Assembly (NCBI RefSeq): GCF_028583725.1
Contig: NZ_CP110680.1
Span: 2,418,001-2,482,000 of the forward strand
DNA: 64,000 bases
Direction: 5' to 3'
Source of the DNA: Cellulomonas fimi
GTDB lineage: Bacteria > Actinomycetota > Actinomycetes > Actinomycetales > Cellulomonadaceae
Part shown: positions 7,899 through 17,473 of the stretch, piece after piece
Layout of the letters: every line of letters begins with the position of its first letter
Position numbering within the stretch: the stretch's first letter is position 1
The notes under the pieces: generated by a model
Told to the model about the DNA's origin: nothing
What the model saw: only the letters and a program-made list of their open reading frames with translations
The model's database searches: none
Position numbers and translations under genes: made by a program

Positions 7899-9757
7899 CG
7901 GGCCTCCTCCCCCGCCGTCACCGGCTCCGGGTCCTCGTCCCGCGCCTGCCCGCCCTCGGCGGCGCGCCGCGCCGACTCCTCCTCGTACGCCGTCGCGAGC
8001 GCCCGGTAGCCGTCGTCGCGCGCGAGGAGCTCGGCGTGCGTGCCGCGGTCCACGACCCGGCCGGACTCGACGTGCACGACCTCGTCCGCGAGCAGCACGG
8101 ACGACATCCGGTACGCGACGAGCAGCACCGTCGGCGAGCCCGTGCGGTCGTCGCGCAGACCGCGCAGGATCGCCTGCTCGACGCGCGGGTCGACCGCCGA
8201 CGTCGCGTCGTCGAGCACGAGCACGCGCGGCTCGCGGACCAGTGCCCGCGCGAGGGCGAGGCGCTGTCGCTGGCCGCCCGACAGGTTCGCGCCACGCTCA
8301 CCCAGGGGGGCGTCGAGGCCGCCCGGCAGCCCGCGGACGACGTCGTCGACGCGTGCCGCGCGCAGCGCGTCCCACACCGCGTCGTCCGTGGGCGCGCCCG
8401 CGTCGTCGGCGTCGGCGAGCGTGACGTTGCCGCGCACCGTGTCCTCGAAGACGAACGTCGACTGCGACACGAACGCGACGTGCCGCGCGAGGTCGGCGGG
8501 GACGACGTCGCGGAGGTCGGTGCCGTCGACGAGCACGGAGCCCGTCGTCGGGTCGCTCAGGCGGGCGACCAGGGAGACGAGCGTCGACTTGCCCGAGCCC
8601 GTCGGACCGACGACGGCCACGACGCGGCCGGGGGCGACGGCGAGGTCGACGTCGTGCAGCAGCGCGACGGGGCCGCGCGGTCCCGGCACGGTCAGGCCGA
8701 CGTCGCGCAGCTCGACGCGCGCCCCGCCGGGCGGCGGGGACCACGGCGTGGTGCCGGCGGGCAGCGCACCGCGGGCGTCGACGACGCGCGCGATGCGGTC
8801 GTACCCGACGAGCGCGCGCGGCAGCTCGCCGAGCACCCAGCCGAACGCCCGCACCGGCACCGCCAGCAGCGTGAGCAGGTACGCCGCCGCGACCACGTCG
8901 CCCGTGCCGATCCGCCCGGCCGCCACCTGGACGGCACCGACGACGAGCACGAGCAGCGTGCCGAGGCTCGGCAGCACGTCGATCACGGGGTCGAAGAACG
9001 CGCGCACGACGCCGACCCGGACGTTCGCGTCCCGCAGCTCGCGCGCACGGGCCGCGAACCGGGCGGCCTCGCGCTCCTCCGTGCCGAGCGCCTTGACCAG
9101 CAGCGCGCCCTCGAAGCTCTCGTGCGCGACGTCGGCGACCGCGGCGCGCAGCTCCTGCGCGCGCCCGACCGCCGGCGCCATCCGGCGTTGGAACACCAGG
9201 TTGGCGACGAGCGCGAGCGGGACGACGACGAGCGCCGCGACCGCGAGCCACACGTCCGTGCGCAGGAGCCCGACGGCTGCGACGCCGAGCATGACGACGA
9301 CGCCGAGCGCGAACGGCAGCGGGTTGAAGACGCCCGTCGCCGCCTCGACGTCCGCGCTCGCGTTCGACAGCAGCTGGCCGGTCGGGTGCTGCTTGTGCCA
9401 CGACATCGGCAGGCGCAGGTACTGCCGGGTGACGCGCGTGCGGTGGTCCGCCTGGATCTGCGCGAACCCCATGCCGGCGAAGATCCGCCGCCCCGCGACC
9501 GAGACGGCGAGCGTCACGGCGACCGCGAGCAGCGCGAGCCCGGCGAGCCAGATCCGCTCGCGGGCCTGCTCCGACCCGGCGAGCGCGGGCACCACGACCT
9601 CGTCGGTCACCGTGCCGAGCACGCGGCTCACGGCGACGACGGAGACGCCGAAGACCGCCGACGTGCCGATCGCGACCACGTACGTCCACGGGTGTGCCGC
9701 GATGCCGCGGACCACGATCGTCGCGGCCCGGCGGGGGGCCGAGCCGGTCAGCGTCAT
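7895..9757 (-). CDS. ABC exporter half-transporter, degenerate-site subunit
   Basis: 620 residues from the chosen ATG at 9757 (an in-frame ATG at 9823 would add a basic 22-residue extension). Six-helix exporter domain, then ATPase: Walker A GPTGSGKST 384-392, canonical signature LSGGQRQ 492-498, Walker B VLVLDDATSAVD with D517 where the catalytic Glu should be, and Y549 in place of the switch His (VAYRMSS). Both changes mark the degenerate half of a heterodimeric ABC exporter. Translationally coupled to the consensus half downstream. Likely exports a drug, lipid or peptide; substrate cannot be told. Confidence 0.92.
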   Translation of the reverse strand: MTLTGSAPRRAATIVVRGIAAHPWTYVVAIGTSAVFGVSVVAVSRVLGTVTDEVVVPALAGSEQARERIWLAGLALLAVAVTLAVSVAGRRIFAGMGFAQIQADHRTRVTRQYLRLPMSWHKQHPTGQLLSNASADVEAATGVFNPLPFALGVVVMLGVAAVGLLRTDVWLAVAALVVVPLALVANLVFQRRMAPAVGRAQELRAAVADVAHESFEGALLVKALGTEEREAARFAARARELRDANVRVGVVRAFFDPVIDVLPSLGTLLVLVVGAVQVAAGRIGTGDVVAAAYLLTLLAVPVRAFGWVLGELPRALVGYDRIARVVDARGALPAGTTPWSPPPGGARVELRDVGLTVPGPRGPVALLHDVDLAVAPGRVVAVVGPTGSGKSTLVSLVARLSDPTTGSVLVDGTDLRDVVPADLARHVAFVSQSTFVFEDTVRGNVTLADADDAGAPTDDAVWDALRAARVDDVVRGLPGGLDAPLGERGANLSGGQRQRLALARALVREPRVLVLDDATSAVDPRVEQAILRGLRDDRTGSPTVLLVAYRMSSVLLADEVVHVESGRVVDRGTHAELLARDDGYRALATAYEEESARRAAEGGQARDEDPEPVTAGEEAR

Positions 9758-9932
9758 CGGTCGCGACGACGGAGCTCGCGAGCGCACGCGAAGCCTTTCC
9801 GAGCGGGGGCGGGAAACCGTCATCCTCTCACGCAGGTCTGACGGACGCGTCCGACGCCGGGTCCGGGAGGGACCGGGCGCCCGGCCCTCGGGTGGCGCGA
9901 CGGCGCTCGTCGTCGCGGCGCGTGGCAGCGCC

Positions 9933-9947
9933 CCCACGTGGGACGAT
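9933..9947 (+). promoter_or_regulatory. Palindrome and -10-like box before the TIGR03085 gene
   Basis: CCCACGTGGG (9933-9942) is a perfect palindrome that abuts a -10-like GACGAT (9942-9947); the ATG follows after six bases, giving a leaderless layout. The palindrome could be an operator, but one copy only is seen. Confidence 0.35.
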
Positions 9948-9953
9948 GCGGGG

Positions 9954-10598
9954 ATGACGTGGCACGAGGTGGAGCGCGCGCAGCTGGCCGAGGCACTGCG
10001 GGCCGTCCCGCCCGACGCGCCCACGCTGTGCGAGGGCTGGCAGGCCCGCCACCTCGCGGCGCACGTCGTGCTCCGCGAGCACTCCCCCGTCGTCGGTGCC
10101 GGGATCGCGGTGCCCGCGCTCGCGGCGCGGGCCGAGGCGACGATCGAGCGGCTCGCCGACGACGCGTCGACCGAGGGGGCGTACCGGGACCTCGTGGCAC
10201 GCGTCGCCACGCAGCCGCCGCGCTGGCACCCGATGTCGTGGGCCGGCGAGCTCGCGAACGTCGTCGAGTTCTTCGTGCACACCGAGGACGTGCGGCGCGG
10301 GGCGGGCCCGACGCCGCCGCGCGACCTCGACCCGGAGCTCGTCGAGGTCTTGTGGAAGCACCTGTCGGGCGCGGGCGGTGCACGGCTGCGCCGCGTCCCG
10401 GTCGGGGTCGTGCTGGTGCGCGACGACGGGCCGCGCCGCCAGGTGCGGCGCCCGAAGGACGGCTACGGCACGGTCGTCGTGCGCGGGGCGGTCGGCGAGC
10501 TCGTGCTGTTCGCGTTCGGGCGCGGTGCCGCCGCGGACGTGACGGTGCAGGGCGACCCGCAGGACGTCGAGGTCCTCACGGACCGGTTGCCCGTCTGA
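9954..10598 (+). CDS. TIGR03085 family metal-binding protein (DinB/MDMPI fold)
   Basis: 214 residues starting MTWHEVERAQLAEAL, with CEGWQARHLAAHVVLREH near 25-42 and FFVHTEDVRRG near 104-114. The histidines spaced along these helices fit the metal-binding four-helix mycothiol-dependent isomerase/DinB group, and the whole matches the actinobacterial TIGR03085 family seen between hisF and hisI. Exact reaction unknown; a link to mycothiol is an inference from the fold and from mshC in this window. Only plus-strand gene in the region; converges on hisF with 12 bases between stops. Confidence 0.85.
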   Translation: MTWHEVERAQLAEALRAVPPDAPTLCEGWQARHLAAHVVLREHSPVVGAGIAVPALAARAEATIERLADDASTEGAYRDLVARVATQPPRWHPMSWAGELANVVEFFVHTEDVRRGAGPTPPRDLDPELVEVLWKHLSGAGGARLRRVPVGVVLVRDDGPRRQVRRPKDGYGTVVVRGAVGELVLFAFGRGAAADVTVQGDPQDVEVLTDRLPV

Positions 10599-10610
10599 CG
10601 CGCCGAGGGC

Positions 10611-11380
<770 letters not shown>

Positions 11381-11381
<1 letters not shown>

Positions 11382-12256
11382 CAGGAGCCTCCGTCGGGGG
11401 AACCGGTCGCGAGGATGTCGACGACGAACACGACGGTCTGGCCGGCGAGCTCCTGGCTCTCCGTGACGCCGAGCGCGTACGTCGGGGGGACGACGAGCAT
11501 GACCTGGCTGCCGACGGGCTGGTCGACCAGCCCTTCCGCCCACGCCTGCACGTCCTGCAGGCCGAACGACACGGGCAGGCCGTGCGTCCACGTCGAGTCG
11601 AACGCCTCGCCGGTCGTCCACGCGAAGCCCGTGTACTGCACCGTGATGACGTCGCTCGCCGCGACCTGCGCGCCCGAGCCGCGCAGCAGCGACTGGACGA
11701 CGAGCTGGTCGGGCGGCTCGGTGCCGGTGGGCGTGATCGACGGTGCGCCCGCCGCGTCGAGCGTGACGGCCGGCAGGTCGGGGCGCGGCGGCACGGGCGT
11801 GCCGTCCGCGCGCGTCGGGAGCACGTCGAGCACCGTCACCGTCGGGTAGTCGACGGCACCCGAGCCCCGCGGCGGGCTCACCTGGAGCAGCCGAGCGCCG
11901 ACCTTCTGGCCCCGGAGGGTCTCGTAGAGGTCCGTGCCGAGGTCCTCCTCGGTGAGGAGCCGCGGCGTCGGCGTGGTGGAGAAGCTCTCGTCGACGAGCG
12001 ACGCGTCGGAGCCGTTCTCGAGCCAGAAGTCGATGAGCACGGGCCCGCCCTCGACGAGCTCCGGGCCGGTGCCGGGCCAGATCTCCTCGCGGTAGGTCGA
12101 GCCCACCTCGAGAGGGGTGATGTACGTGAGCGTCGGCGACTCACCGGGTTCGCCCGTGACCGAGATCTCGGGGTCCGCGGCGGTCGGCGCCGTGCAACCG
12201 GCGAGCAGGGCCAGCGCCACGAGGGCGGCGGCGGCCGTGTCCCGCAGTCGTCGCAC
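11381..12256 (-). CDS. FKBP-type peptidyl-prolyl isomerase lipoprotein
   Basis: 291 residues. Lipobox LALLAGC near residue 21 follows a hydrophobic signal, so the protein is probably anchored outside the membrane. The second half is a clear FKBP domain: [21 protein letters not shown], then [11 protein letters not shown] and TVVFVVDIL. The first half looks like a second, diverged FKBP domain ([10 protein letters not shown]). Role inferred: folding of exported proteins. GTG start at 12256 preceded by AGGAAGGA. It overlaps hisF by one base, so the two are coupled although functionally unrelated. Confidence 0.9.
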
Positions 12257-12319
12257 GTCGGTCCTTCCTCGAGGTGGGCGCCCCCGCCGCGGGGGTGCCG
12301 GTCGCCCCCGCGAGGCGCC

Positions 12320-12325
12320 ACCGTA
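12320..12325 (-). promoter_or_regulatory. -10 box for the FKBP-hisF unit
   Basis: TACGGT on the minus strand about 64 bases before the GTG at 12256, leaving room for a leader. No convincing -35. Confidence 0.35.
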
Positions 12326-12414
12326 CCTGGTCGCCGACCGGACGAGCGCCGGCCGACCGGATGCGGGGCGGGTGCAGCGCAGGTCGACGTCCGCGCGGGC
12401 ACGCACACTGTACG

Positions 12415-12430
12415 GCGCCCGCCTGGGCGC
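12415..12430 (-). terminator. Hairpin at the pafA stop codon
   Basis: GCGCCC-GCCT-GGGCGC, a six-base-pair stem directly at the pafA TAG stop. No U tract, as usual in such G+C-rich genomes. Confidence 0.4.
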
Positions 12431-13791
12431 TACATGGACTCGATCAGCCGGTCCACGCGCTCGTCGACGCTGCGGAACGGGTCCTTGCACAGGACCGTGC
12501 GCTGCGCCTGGTCGTTGAGCTTGAGGTGCACCCAGTCGACGGTGTAGTCGCGCCGCGCCTCCTGGGCCGCCCGCACGAAGTCGCCGCGCAGCTTGGCGCG
12601 CGTGGTCTGCGGCGGCACCGCGGTCGCCTCGAAGATCTCCAGGTCGCTCGTCACGCGCTCGACCAGACCCTTCGCCGCGAGCAGGTTGTACAGGCCCTCG
12701 GTGCGGGAGATGTCGTGGTACGCCAGGTCGAGCCGCTGGACGCGCACGTCCGACAGCTCCAGGTCGTGCTTGGCGCGGTACCGCTCGATGAGCTGGTACT
12801 TGATGACCCAGTCGAGCTCGCGCTCGACGAGCGACAGGTCGCCCGTGCGCAGCGCGCGCAGCCCGCGCTCCCACAGGTCGAGCACCTGCTTGGTCTCGGG
12901 CGTCGGTCCGCCCTCGGTCGCCACGAAGTCCACGACCCGCGCGAGGTACTCCTCCTGCAGGTCCAGCGCCGTGACGGTCCGGCCGTTCGCGAGGGCCACC
13001 GGGTGCTTGCCCGTGACGTCGTGGCTGATCTCGCGGATCGCGCGGATCGGGTTCTCGAGCGTCATGTCGCGCATCGGGATGCCGGCCTCGACCATGCGCA
13101 GGATGAGGTCGGTCGCGCCGACCTTGAGCATCGTCGTCGTCTCCGACATCGACGAGTCGCCCACGATGACGTGCAGCCGGCGGAAGTGCTCGGCATCGGC
13201 GTGCGGCTCGTCGCGCGTGTTGATGATCGGCCGGGACCGCGTGGTCGCGCTCGACACGGCCTCCCAGATGTGGTCGGCCCGCTGCGACAGGCAGAACAGC
13301 GCGCCGCGCGGTGTGCTCAGCACCTTCCCCGCACCGGTCAGCACCTGGCGGGTGATGAGGAACGGGACCAGCACGTCGGACAGCCGCGCGAAGTCGCCCT
13401 GCCGCCGCACGAGGTAGTTCTCGTGGCAGCCGTAGGAGTTGCCCGCCGAGTCGGTGTTGTTCTTGAACAGGTGGATGCGGCCCGGCAGCCCCTCGTGCTC
13501 GAGCCGCTGCTGCGCGTCCGCGACCAGACCCTCGAGGATGCGCTCGCCCGCGCGGTCGTGCGCGACGAGCTGGCGCACGTCGTCGCACTCGGCCGTCGCG
13601 TACTCCGGGTGCGAGCCGACGTCGAGGTAGAGCCGGGAGCCGTTGCGGAGGAAGACGTTCGACGAGCGTCCCCACGCGACGACCTTCCGGAACAGGTAGC
13701 GGGCCACCTCGTCCGCCGACAGCCCGCGGCCGTCCTGCGCGGCGCACGTGACGCCGTACTCGGTCTCGAGCCCGAAGATCCGTCGGTCCAT
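12430..13791 (-). CDS. pafA: Pup-protein ligase
   Basis: Links the C-terminal glutamate of Pup to substrate lysines, marking proteins for the proteasome. 453 residues, normal length. N-terminal FGLETEYG with the metal-binding Glu, [15 protein letters not shown] with the catalytic-base Asp, NTRDEPHAD and [11 protein letters not shown]. It lacks the insert loop found in Dop, confirming ligase rather than deamidase. ATG at 13791 is preceded by GGAGGAGGGAAG. Last gene of pup-prcB-prcA-pafA, 31 bases after prcA. Confidence 0.96.
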   Translation of the reverse strand: MDRRIFGLETEYGVTCAAQDGRGLSADEVARYLFRKVVAWGRSSNVFLRNGSRLYLDVGSHPEYATAECDDVRQLVAHDRAGERILEGLVADAQQRLEHEGLPGRIHLFKNNTDSAGNSYGCHENYLVRRQGDFARLSDVLVPFLITRQVLTGAGKVLSTPRGALFCLSQRADHIWEAVSSATTRSRPIINTRDEPHADAEHFRRLHVIVGDSSMSETTTMLKVGATDLILRMVEAGIPMRDMTLENPIRAIREISHDVTGKHPVALANGRTVTALDLQEEYLARVVDFVATEGGPTPETKQVLDLWERGLRALRTGDLSLVERELDWVIKYQLIERYRAKHDLELSDVRVQRLDLAYHDISRTEGLYNLLAAKGLVERVTSDLEIFEATAVPPQTTRAKLRGDFVRAAQEARRDYTVDWVHLKLNDQAQRTVLCKDPFRSVDERVDRLIESM

Positions 13792-13822
13792 CGCTGCTTC
13801 CCTCCTCCGGGTCCCGTCGTCC

Positions 13823-14563
13823 TCAGTCGTCGTGCGGCGCCGCCGCCGGCGCGTCGCCGGCCGGCGCGGGGCTGAGCAGGTCCTCCAGCAGCGGACCCGT
13901 GAGCCGGCGGAACGTGCGGCGGGGCCGCGTGCGGTCGAGCACCGCGACCTCGAGCTGCTGCGCCGGGATCGTGCGCGCCTCGCCGCCGTCGTCGCCCGCC
14001 GCGCCGAGCACGTCGACCGCGAGCCGCAGCACCTCGCGCAACGTCATGCCGGGCCGCCACCCGGCGGCGAGCAGCCCGCCGAGCCGGTCGGCCTGGCCGC
14101 CCATGACGACGTAGCCGTGCTCGTCGGCGACCGAGCCGTCGTACGACAGCCGGTACACCTGGTCGCCCGACGGCTCGCGGCCGACCTCGGCGACCACGAG
14201 CTCGACCTCGAGCGGCTTCGACTCGGTCGTGAACACCGTGCCGAGCGTCTGCGCGTACGCGTTCGCGAGCCCGCGAGCCGTGACGTCCTCGCGGTCGTAC
14301 GAGTAGCCGCGCAGGTCGGCGTAGCGCACGCCCGCGACGCGCAGGTTCTCGAACTCGTTGTACTTGCCGACCGCGGCGAACGCGATCCGGTCGTAGATCT
14401 CCGAGATCTTGTGCAGCGCGCGCGACGCGTTCTCGGTCGCGAACGCGATCCCGTCGTCGTACTGGAGCACCACGACGGACCGGCCGCGTGCGATGCCCTT
14501 GCGCGCGTAGTCCGCCCGGTCCTTCATCAGCTGCTCGGGCGAGACGTAGAACGGCATGCTCAT
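13823..14563 (-). CDS. prcA: Proteasome alpha subunit
   Basis: 246 residues. Forms the outer rings of the 20S proteasome and binds the Mpa ring. Begins [20 protein letters not shown] with [20 protein letters not shown], characteristic of actinobacterial PrcA; no catalytic Thr is expected. The start overlaps the prcB stop (ATGA). The C-terminus is Ala/Pro-rich and acidic, ending PHDD. Confidence 0.95.
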   Translation of the reverse strand: MSMPFYVSPEQLMKDRADYARKGIARGRSVVVLQYDDGIAFATENASRALHKISEIYDRIAFAAVGKYNEFENLRVAGVRYADLRGYSYDREDVTARGLANAYAQTLGTVFTTESKPLEVELVVAEVGREPSGDQVYRLSYDGSVADEHGYVVMGGQADRLGGLLAAGWRPGMTLREVLRLAVDVLGAAGDDGGEARTIPAQQLEVAVLDRTRPRRTFRRLTGPLLEDLLSPAPAGDAPAAAPHDD

Positions 14564-15411
14564 CGGGCACCTCCGCGGTCCGCGTGCGACGCACGGCGCT
14601 CGTCCTCGACGCGGGCCACGAGCTCGCCCAGGTCGGTGTCCGGCACCCGCAGGTAGCCGGCCTCGGTCACGGTCGCGACGACGGGCCAGATCCGCCGCGT
14701 CGAGTCGGGACCGCCCGTGGCGGAGTCGTCGTCCGCCGCGTCGACCAGCGCCTCGACCGCGACGCGCACGCCGCCCGCCGGGTCCAGCCCGGGCCGCCAC
14801 AGCTTCTTGAGAGACCCGCGCGCGAACACCGAGCCCGAGCCGACCGCGTGGTGGTCGTGCTCCTCGTAGCGGCCGCCCGTCACGTCGTACGAGAAGATCC
14901 GGCCGACGCGCCGGTCGAGGTCGAAGCCCGCGAACAGCGGGACGACCGCGAGGCCCTGCATCGCGAGCCCGAGGTTGCCGCGGATCATCGTGGACAGCCG
15001 GTTCGCCTTGCCGTCGAGCGACAGCAGGCTGCCCTCGATCTTCTCGTAGTGCTCGAGCTCGAGCTGGAACAGCCGGACGAGCTCGGTCGCCAGGCCCGCC
15101 GTGCCGGCGATGCCCACGGCCGAGTACTCGTCGGCCGGGAACACCTTCTCGATCTCGCGGCTCGCGATCATCGAGCCCATCGTGGCCCGCCGGTCCCCCG
15201 CCATGACCACGCCGCCGTCCACCGCGAGCGCGACGATCGTCGTGCCGTGCGGCGCCTGGACCTCGGACGTGGGCACCGGGCGGTTACCCGGCAGCAGCTC
15301 GGGGGCATGCCCGGCGAGGAAGTCGACGAACGACGACGAGCCCGGCGTGGTGAAGGTGTGCGGGAGCCGCCCCGAGGCGGCGCGGTCGGGCTGCGGTGTC
15401 AGTGGGGCCAT
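14560..15411 (-). CDS. prcB: Proteasome beta subunit
   Basis: Catalytic subunit of the 20S core. 283 residues including a 56-residue propeptide; autocleavage at G56/T57 in PHGTTIVAL would expose the catalytic N-terminal threonine. [21 protein letters not shown] and [20 protein letters not shown] follow, as in other bacterial beta subunits. ATG 15411, six bases after the pup stop. Confidence 0.97.
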   Translation of the reverse strand: MAPLTPQPDRAASGRLPHTFTTPGSSSFVDFLAGHAPELLPGNRPVPTSEVQAPHGTTIVALAVDGGVVMAGDRRATMGSMIASREIEKVFPADEYSAVGIAGTAGLATELVRLFQLELEHYEKIEGSLLSLDGKANRLSTMIRGNLGLAMQGLAVVPLFAGFDLDRRVGRIFSYDVTGGRYEEHDHHAVGSGSVFARGSLKKLWRPGLDPAGGVRVAVEALVDAADDDSATGGPDSTRRIWPVVATVTEAGYLRVPDTDLGELVARVEDERRASHADRGGAR

Positions 15412-15417
15412 CGACGC

Positions 15418-15615
15418 TCACTGACCGCCCTTCTGGACGAACCCGCGGACGAACTGCTCCGCGTTGGACTCCAGGACGTCGTCGATCTCGTCGAGCAGCG
15501 CGTCCACCTCGGCGTCGCGCGACTGTGCGGACGGCGCGGCCGGCACCGGCGCGTCGGCGCCGTCGACCGGGTCCTCGTCGTCGCGGCGGGGCCGCACCTG
15601 TTCCTGACCAGCCAT
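15418..15615 (-). CDS. pup: Prokaryotic ubiquitin-like protein Pup
   Basis: 65 residues, acidic and probably disordered, with a helix-forming EVDALLDEIDDVLESNAEQF segment (Mpa-binding) and the C-terminus VQKGGQ. The last residue is Gln, so it must be deamidated to Glu by Dop before ligation. ATG at 15615 with GGAGG upstream. First gene of pup-prcB-prcA-pafA; a TAGGGT box at 15656-15661 provides a promoter. Confidence 0.96.
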   Translation of the reverse strand: MAGQEQVRPRRDDEDPVDGADAPVPAAPSAQSRDAEVDALLDEIDDVLESNAEQFVRGFVQKGGQ

Positions 15616-15655
15616 GGGTGACCTCCGTAGGCGTCGCGCTGACCTGCTCGATCCC

Positions 15656-15661
15656 ACCCTA
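15656..15661 (-). promoter_or_regulatory. -10 box for pup-prcB-prcA-pafA
   Basis: TAGGGT on the minus strand 40 bases before the pup ATG, giving a leader of about 30 bases that contains the GGAGG ribosome site. Confidence 0.5.
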
Positions 15662-15760
15662 GGCCCATCCTCCGACGCATCCGGGTCGAGCGCCCGCGAG
15701 GCGGACACGGCGCGCCCTCCGGCGCCGGGACGCGGCGGGGCCGTGCGGGGGCGCCCGGGG

Positions 15761-17383
15761 TCAGGCGCCGAGCTCGGCGAGCAGCGCCCCGGCGTCGGCG
15801 CAGCGGTCCAGCAGGTCGCCCACGTGCGCGCGCGTGCCGCGCAGCGGGTCGCGCATGGGGACGCGCTGGAGCGTCGCGGCGCCGGGCACGTCGAACACGA
15901 CCGAGTCCCAGCTGGCCGCGGAGATCTCGCCGCCGTAGCGGGCGACGGCCTCGCCGCGGAAGTAGGCGCGGGTGTCGTGCGGCGGGTGCCACACGGCGTC
16001 CTCGACCTGCTCGGGGGTGACGAGCAGGTCGACGGCGCCCGCCGCGACGAGCCGGTGGTAGAGCCCGCGCTCGGGGCGCACGTCGGACCACTGCAGGTCG
16101 ACGGCGGCGAGCCGGGGGTGGTCCCAGGCCAGGTGGTCGCGGCGCCGCATGCCCTCCAGCAGGCGCAGCTTGGCGAGCCACTCGACGGTGCGCGCACAGC
16201 TCGCCGGGTCGGTCGCGAGGCCGTCGAGCACGGACTGCCACCGGTCCAGCACGTCGGTCGTCTGCGCGTCGAGCGGGTCGCCGACGTGCTCGAGCGCGGT
16301 GCGCACCGCCGCGAGGTACTCACGCTGCACCTCGATCGCGGTGAGCCGGCGGCCGTCCGCGAGCTCGAGCCGCGTCGTCAGGGTGAGGTCGTGGCTCACG
16401 AGGTGCACCGCGTGCACCGGGTCGCGCAGCGCGAGCCGGTCGACGGTCGCGAGCGCGCCGCCCGCGCCGCCCTCCGCGACGGCCCGCTCGATCAGCCAGA
16501 GGACGAGCGACGTCGTCCCGAGCCGCAGGTACGTCGCGACCTCGAGCATCGTGGCGTCACCGATGATGACGTGCAGCCGCCGCCAGCGGTCGGGGTCGGC
16601 GTGCGGCTCGTCGCGCGTGTTGACGATCGGCCGGCGCAGGGTCGTCTCGAGCCCGATCTCGGCCTCGATGTAGTCGGCGCGCTGCGAGACCTGGAAGCCC
16701 GGCGCCTCGCCGCGCTGGCCGATCCCGACCCGGCCCGCGCCGGTGAACACCTGACGCGTGACGAGGAACGGGATGAGACGGCTCGCGAGGTCGGTGAACG
16801 GCACCGCGCGGTCGACGAGGTAGTTCTCGTGCGTGCCGTACGTCGCACCCTTGCCGTCGACGTTGTTCTTGTAGAGCGCGACGTCGGGCAGCGCGGGCGT
16901 GGACGCGAGCGCGCGGACGGACGCGAGCATGACGAGCTCGCCCGCGCGGTCCCAGCGCACGGCGTCGAGCGGCGACGTGACCTCGGGCGAGGAGTACTCG
17001 GGGTGCGCGTGGTCGACGTACAGGCGCGCGCCGTTCGTGAGGATGACGTTCGCGGCGCCCGGGTCCTCGTACTCCTCGGTCGTGCCGCGCGGGAGCTCCT
17101 GCGGGCCGTCGCCCGCGGCCGCGGGCCCGGCGGGTGCGGCGTTCTCGGGGTCGTCGGTGAGGAGCGACGGGTGCGCGGACGCGCGCTGCAGGTGGAAGCC
17201 GCGGGCGTCGTGCAGCGGGTCCTCGTCGTCGTAGTCCCAGCGGGCGCGCGTGCGGCCGCCCTCGCGCGCCGCGGCGTGCACGGCGACGACGTGGCTCGAC
17301 AGGAGCATGGGGTTCGCGAGGGGGCGACCCGGCTGGAGGATGCCGTACTCGGTCTCGATCCCCATCACGCGGCGCACGGTCAC
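15761..17383 (-). CDS. dop: Pup deamidase/depupylase
   Basis: Deamidates the Pup C-terminal Gln and removes Pup from substrates. 540 residues, larger than PafA because of the Dop-specific loop between FHLQRASAHPSLL and EEYEDPGAANVI (about residues 62-110), here extended by an Ala/Gly/Pro stretch. MGIETEYGIL and NGARLYVDHAHPEYSSPE hold the metal site and catalytic Asp. GTG at 17383 comes six bases after a TAGGGT box, so the mRNA is probably leaderless; an ATG six codons in is an alternative. Confidence 0.95.
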   Translation of the reverse strand: MTVRRVMGIETEYGILQPGRPLANPMLLSSHVVAVHAAAREGGRTRARWDYDDEDPLHDARGFHLQRASAHPSLLTDDPENAAPAGPAAAGDGPQELPRGTTEEYEDPGAANVILTNGARLYVDHAHPEYSSPEVTSPLDAVRWDRAGELVMLASVRALASTPALPDVALYKNNVDGKGATYGTHENYLVDRAVPFTDLASRLIPFLVTRQVFTGAGRVGIGQRGEAPGFQVSQRADYIEAEIGLETTLRRPIVNTRDEPHADPDRWRRLHVIIGDATMLEVATYLRLGTTSLVLWLIERAVAEGGAGGALATVDRLALRDPVHAVHLVSHDLTLTTRLELADGRRLTAIEVQREYLAAVRTALEHVGDPLDAQTTDVLDRWQSVLDGLATDPASCARTVEWLAKLRLLEGMRRRDHLAWDHPRLAAVDLQWSDVRPERGLYHRLVAAGAVDLLVTPEQVEDAVWHPPHDTRAYFRGEAVARYGGEISAASWDSVVFDVPGAATLQRVPMRDPLRGTRAHVGDLLDRCADAGALLAELGA

Positions 17384-17389
17384 GGCCCC

Positions 17390-17395
17390 ACCCTA
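17390..17395 (-). promoter_or_regulatory. Leaderless promoter -10 of dop
   Basis: TAGGGT on the minus strand, six bases before the GTG start. It lies just downstream of the mpa hairpin, so dop can be transcribed separately from mpa. Confidence 0.55.
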
Positions 17396-17421
17396 GGCTT
17401 CCCGGCGCGCCCGACCGTGCG

Positions 17422-17473
17422 GACGTCCGCGCGCCGGGCACGCCTCGCGGGTGCCCGGCGCGCGGCGGACGTC
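17422..17473 (-). terminator. Strong hairpin after mpa
   Basis: A 20-base-pair stem (7 + 13 pairs with a 3-base bulge) from 17422-17441 to 17451-17473 with a 9-base loop. It overlaps the mpa stop codon and ends before the dop promoter. Longest hairpin seen in the window; very likely ends mpa transcription. Confidence 0.65.

Noticed and set aside
8036-10598. Extended plus-strand frames running into the TIGR03085 gene
   Set aside because: The upstream parts are antisense to the ABC exporter; the real gene begins at the ATG at 9954 just after a -10-like box.
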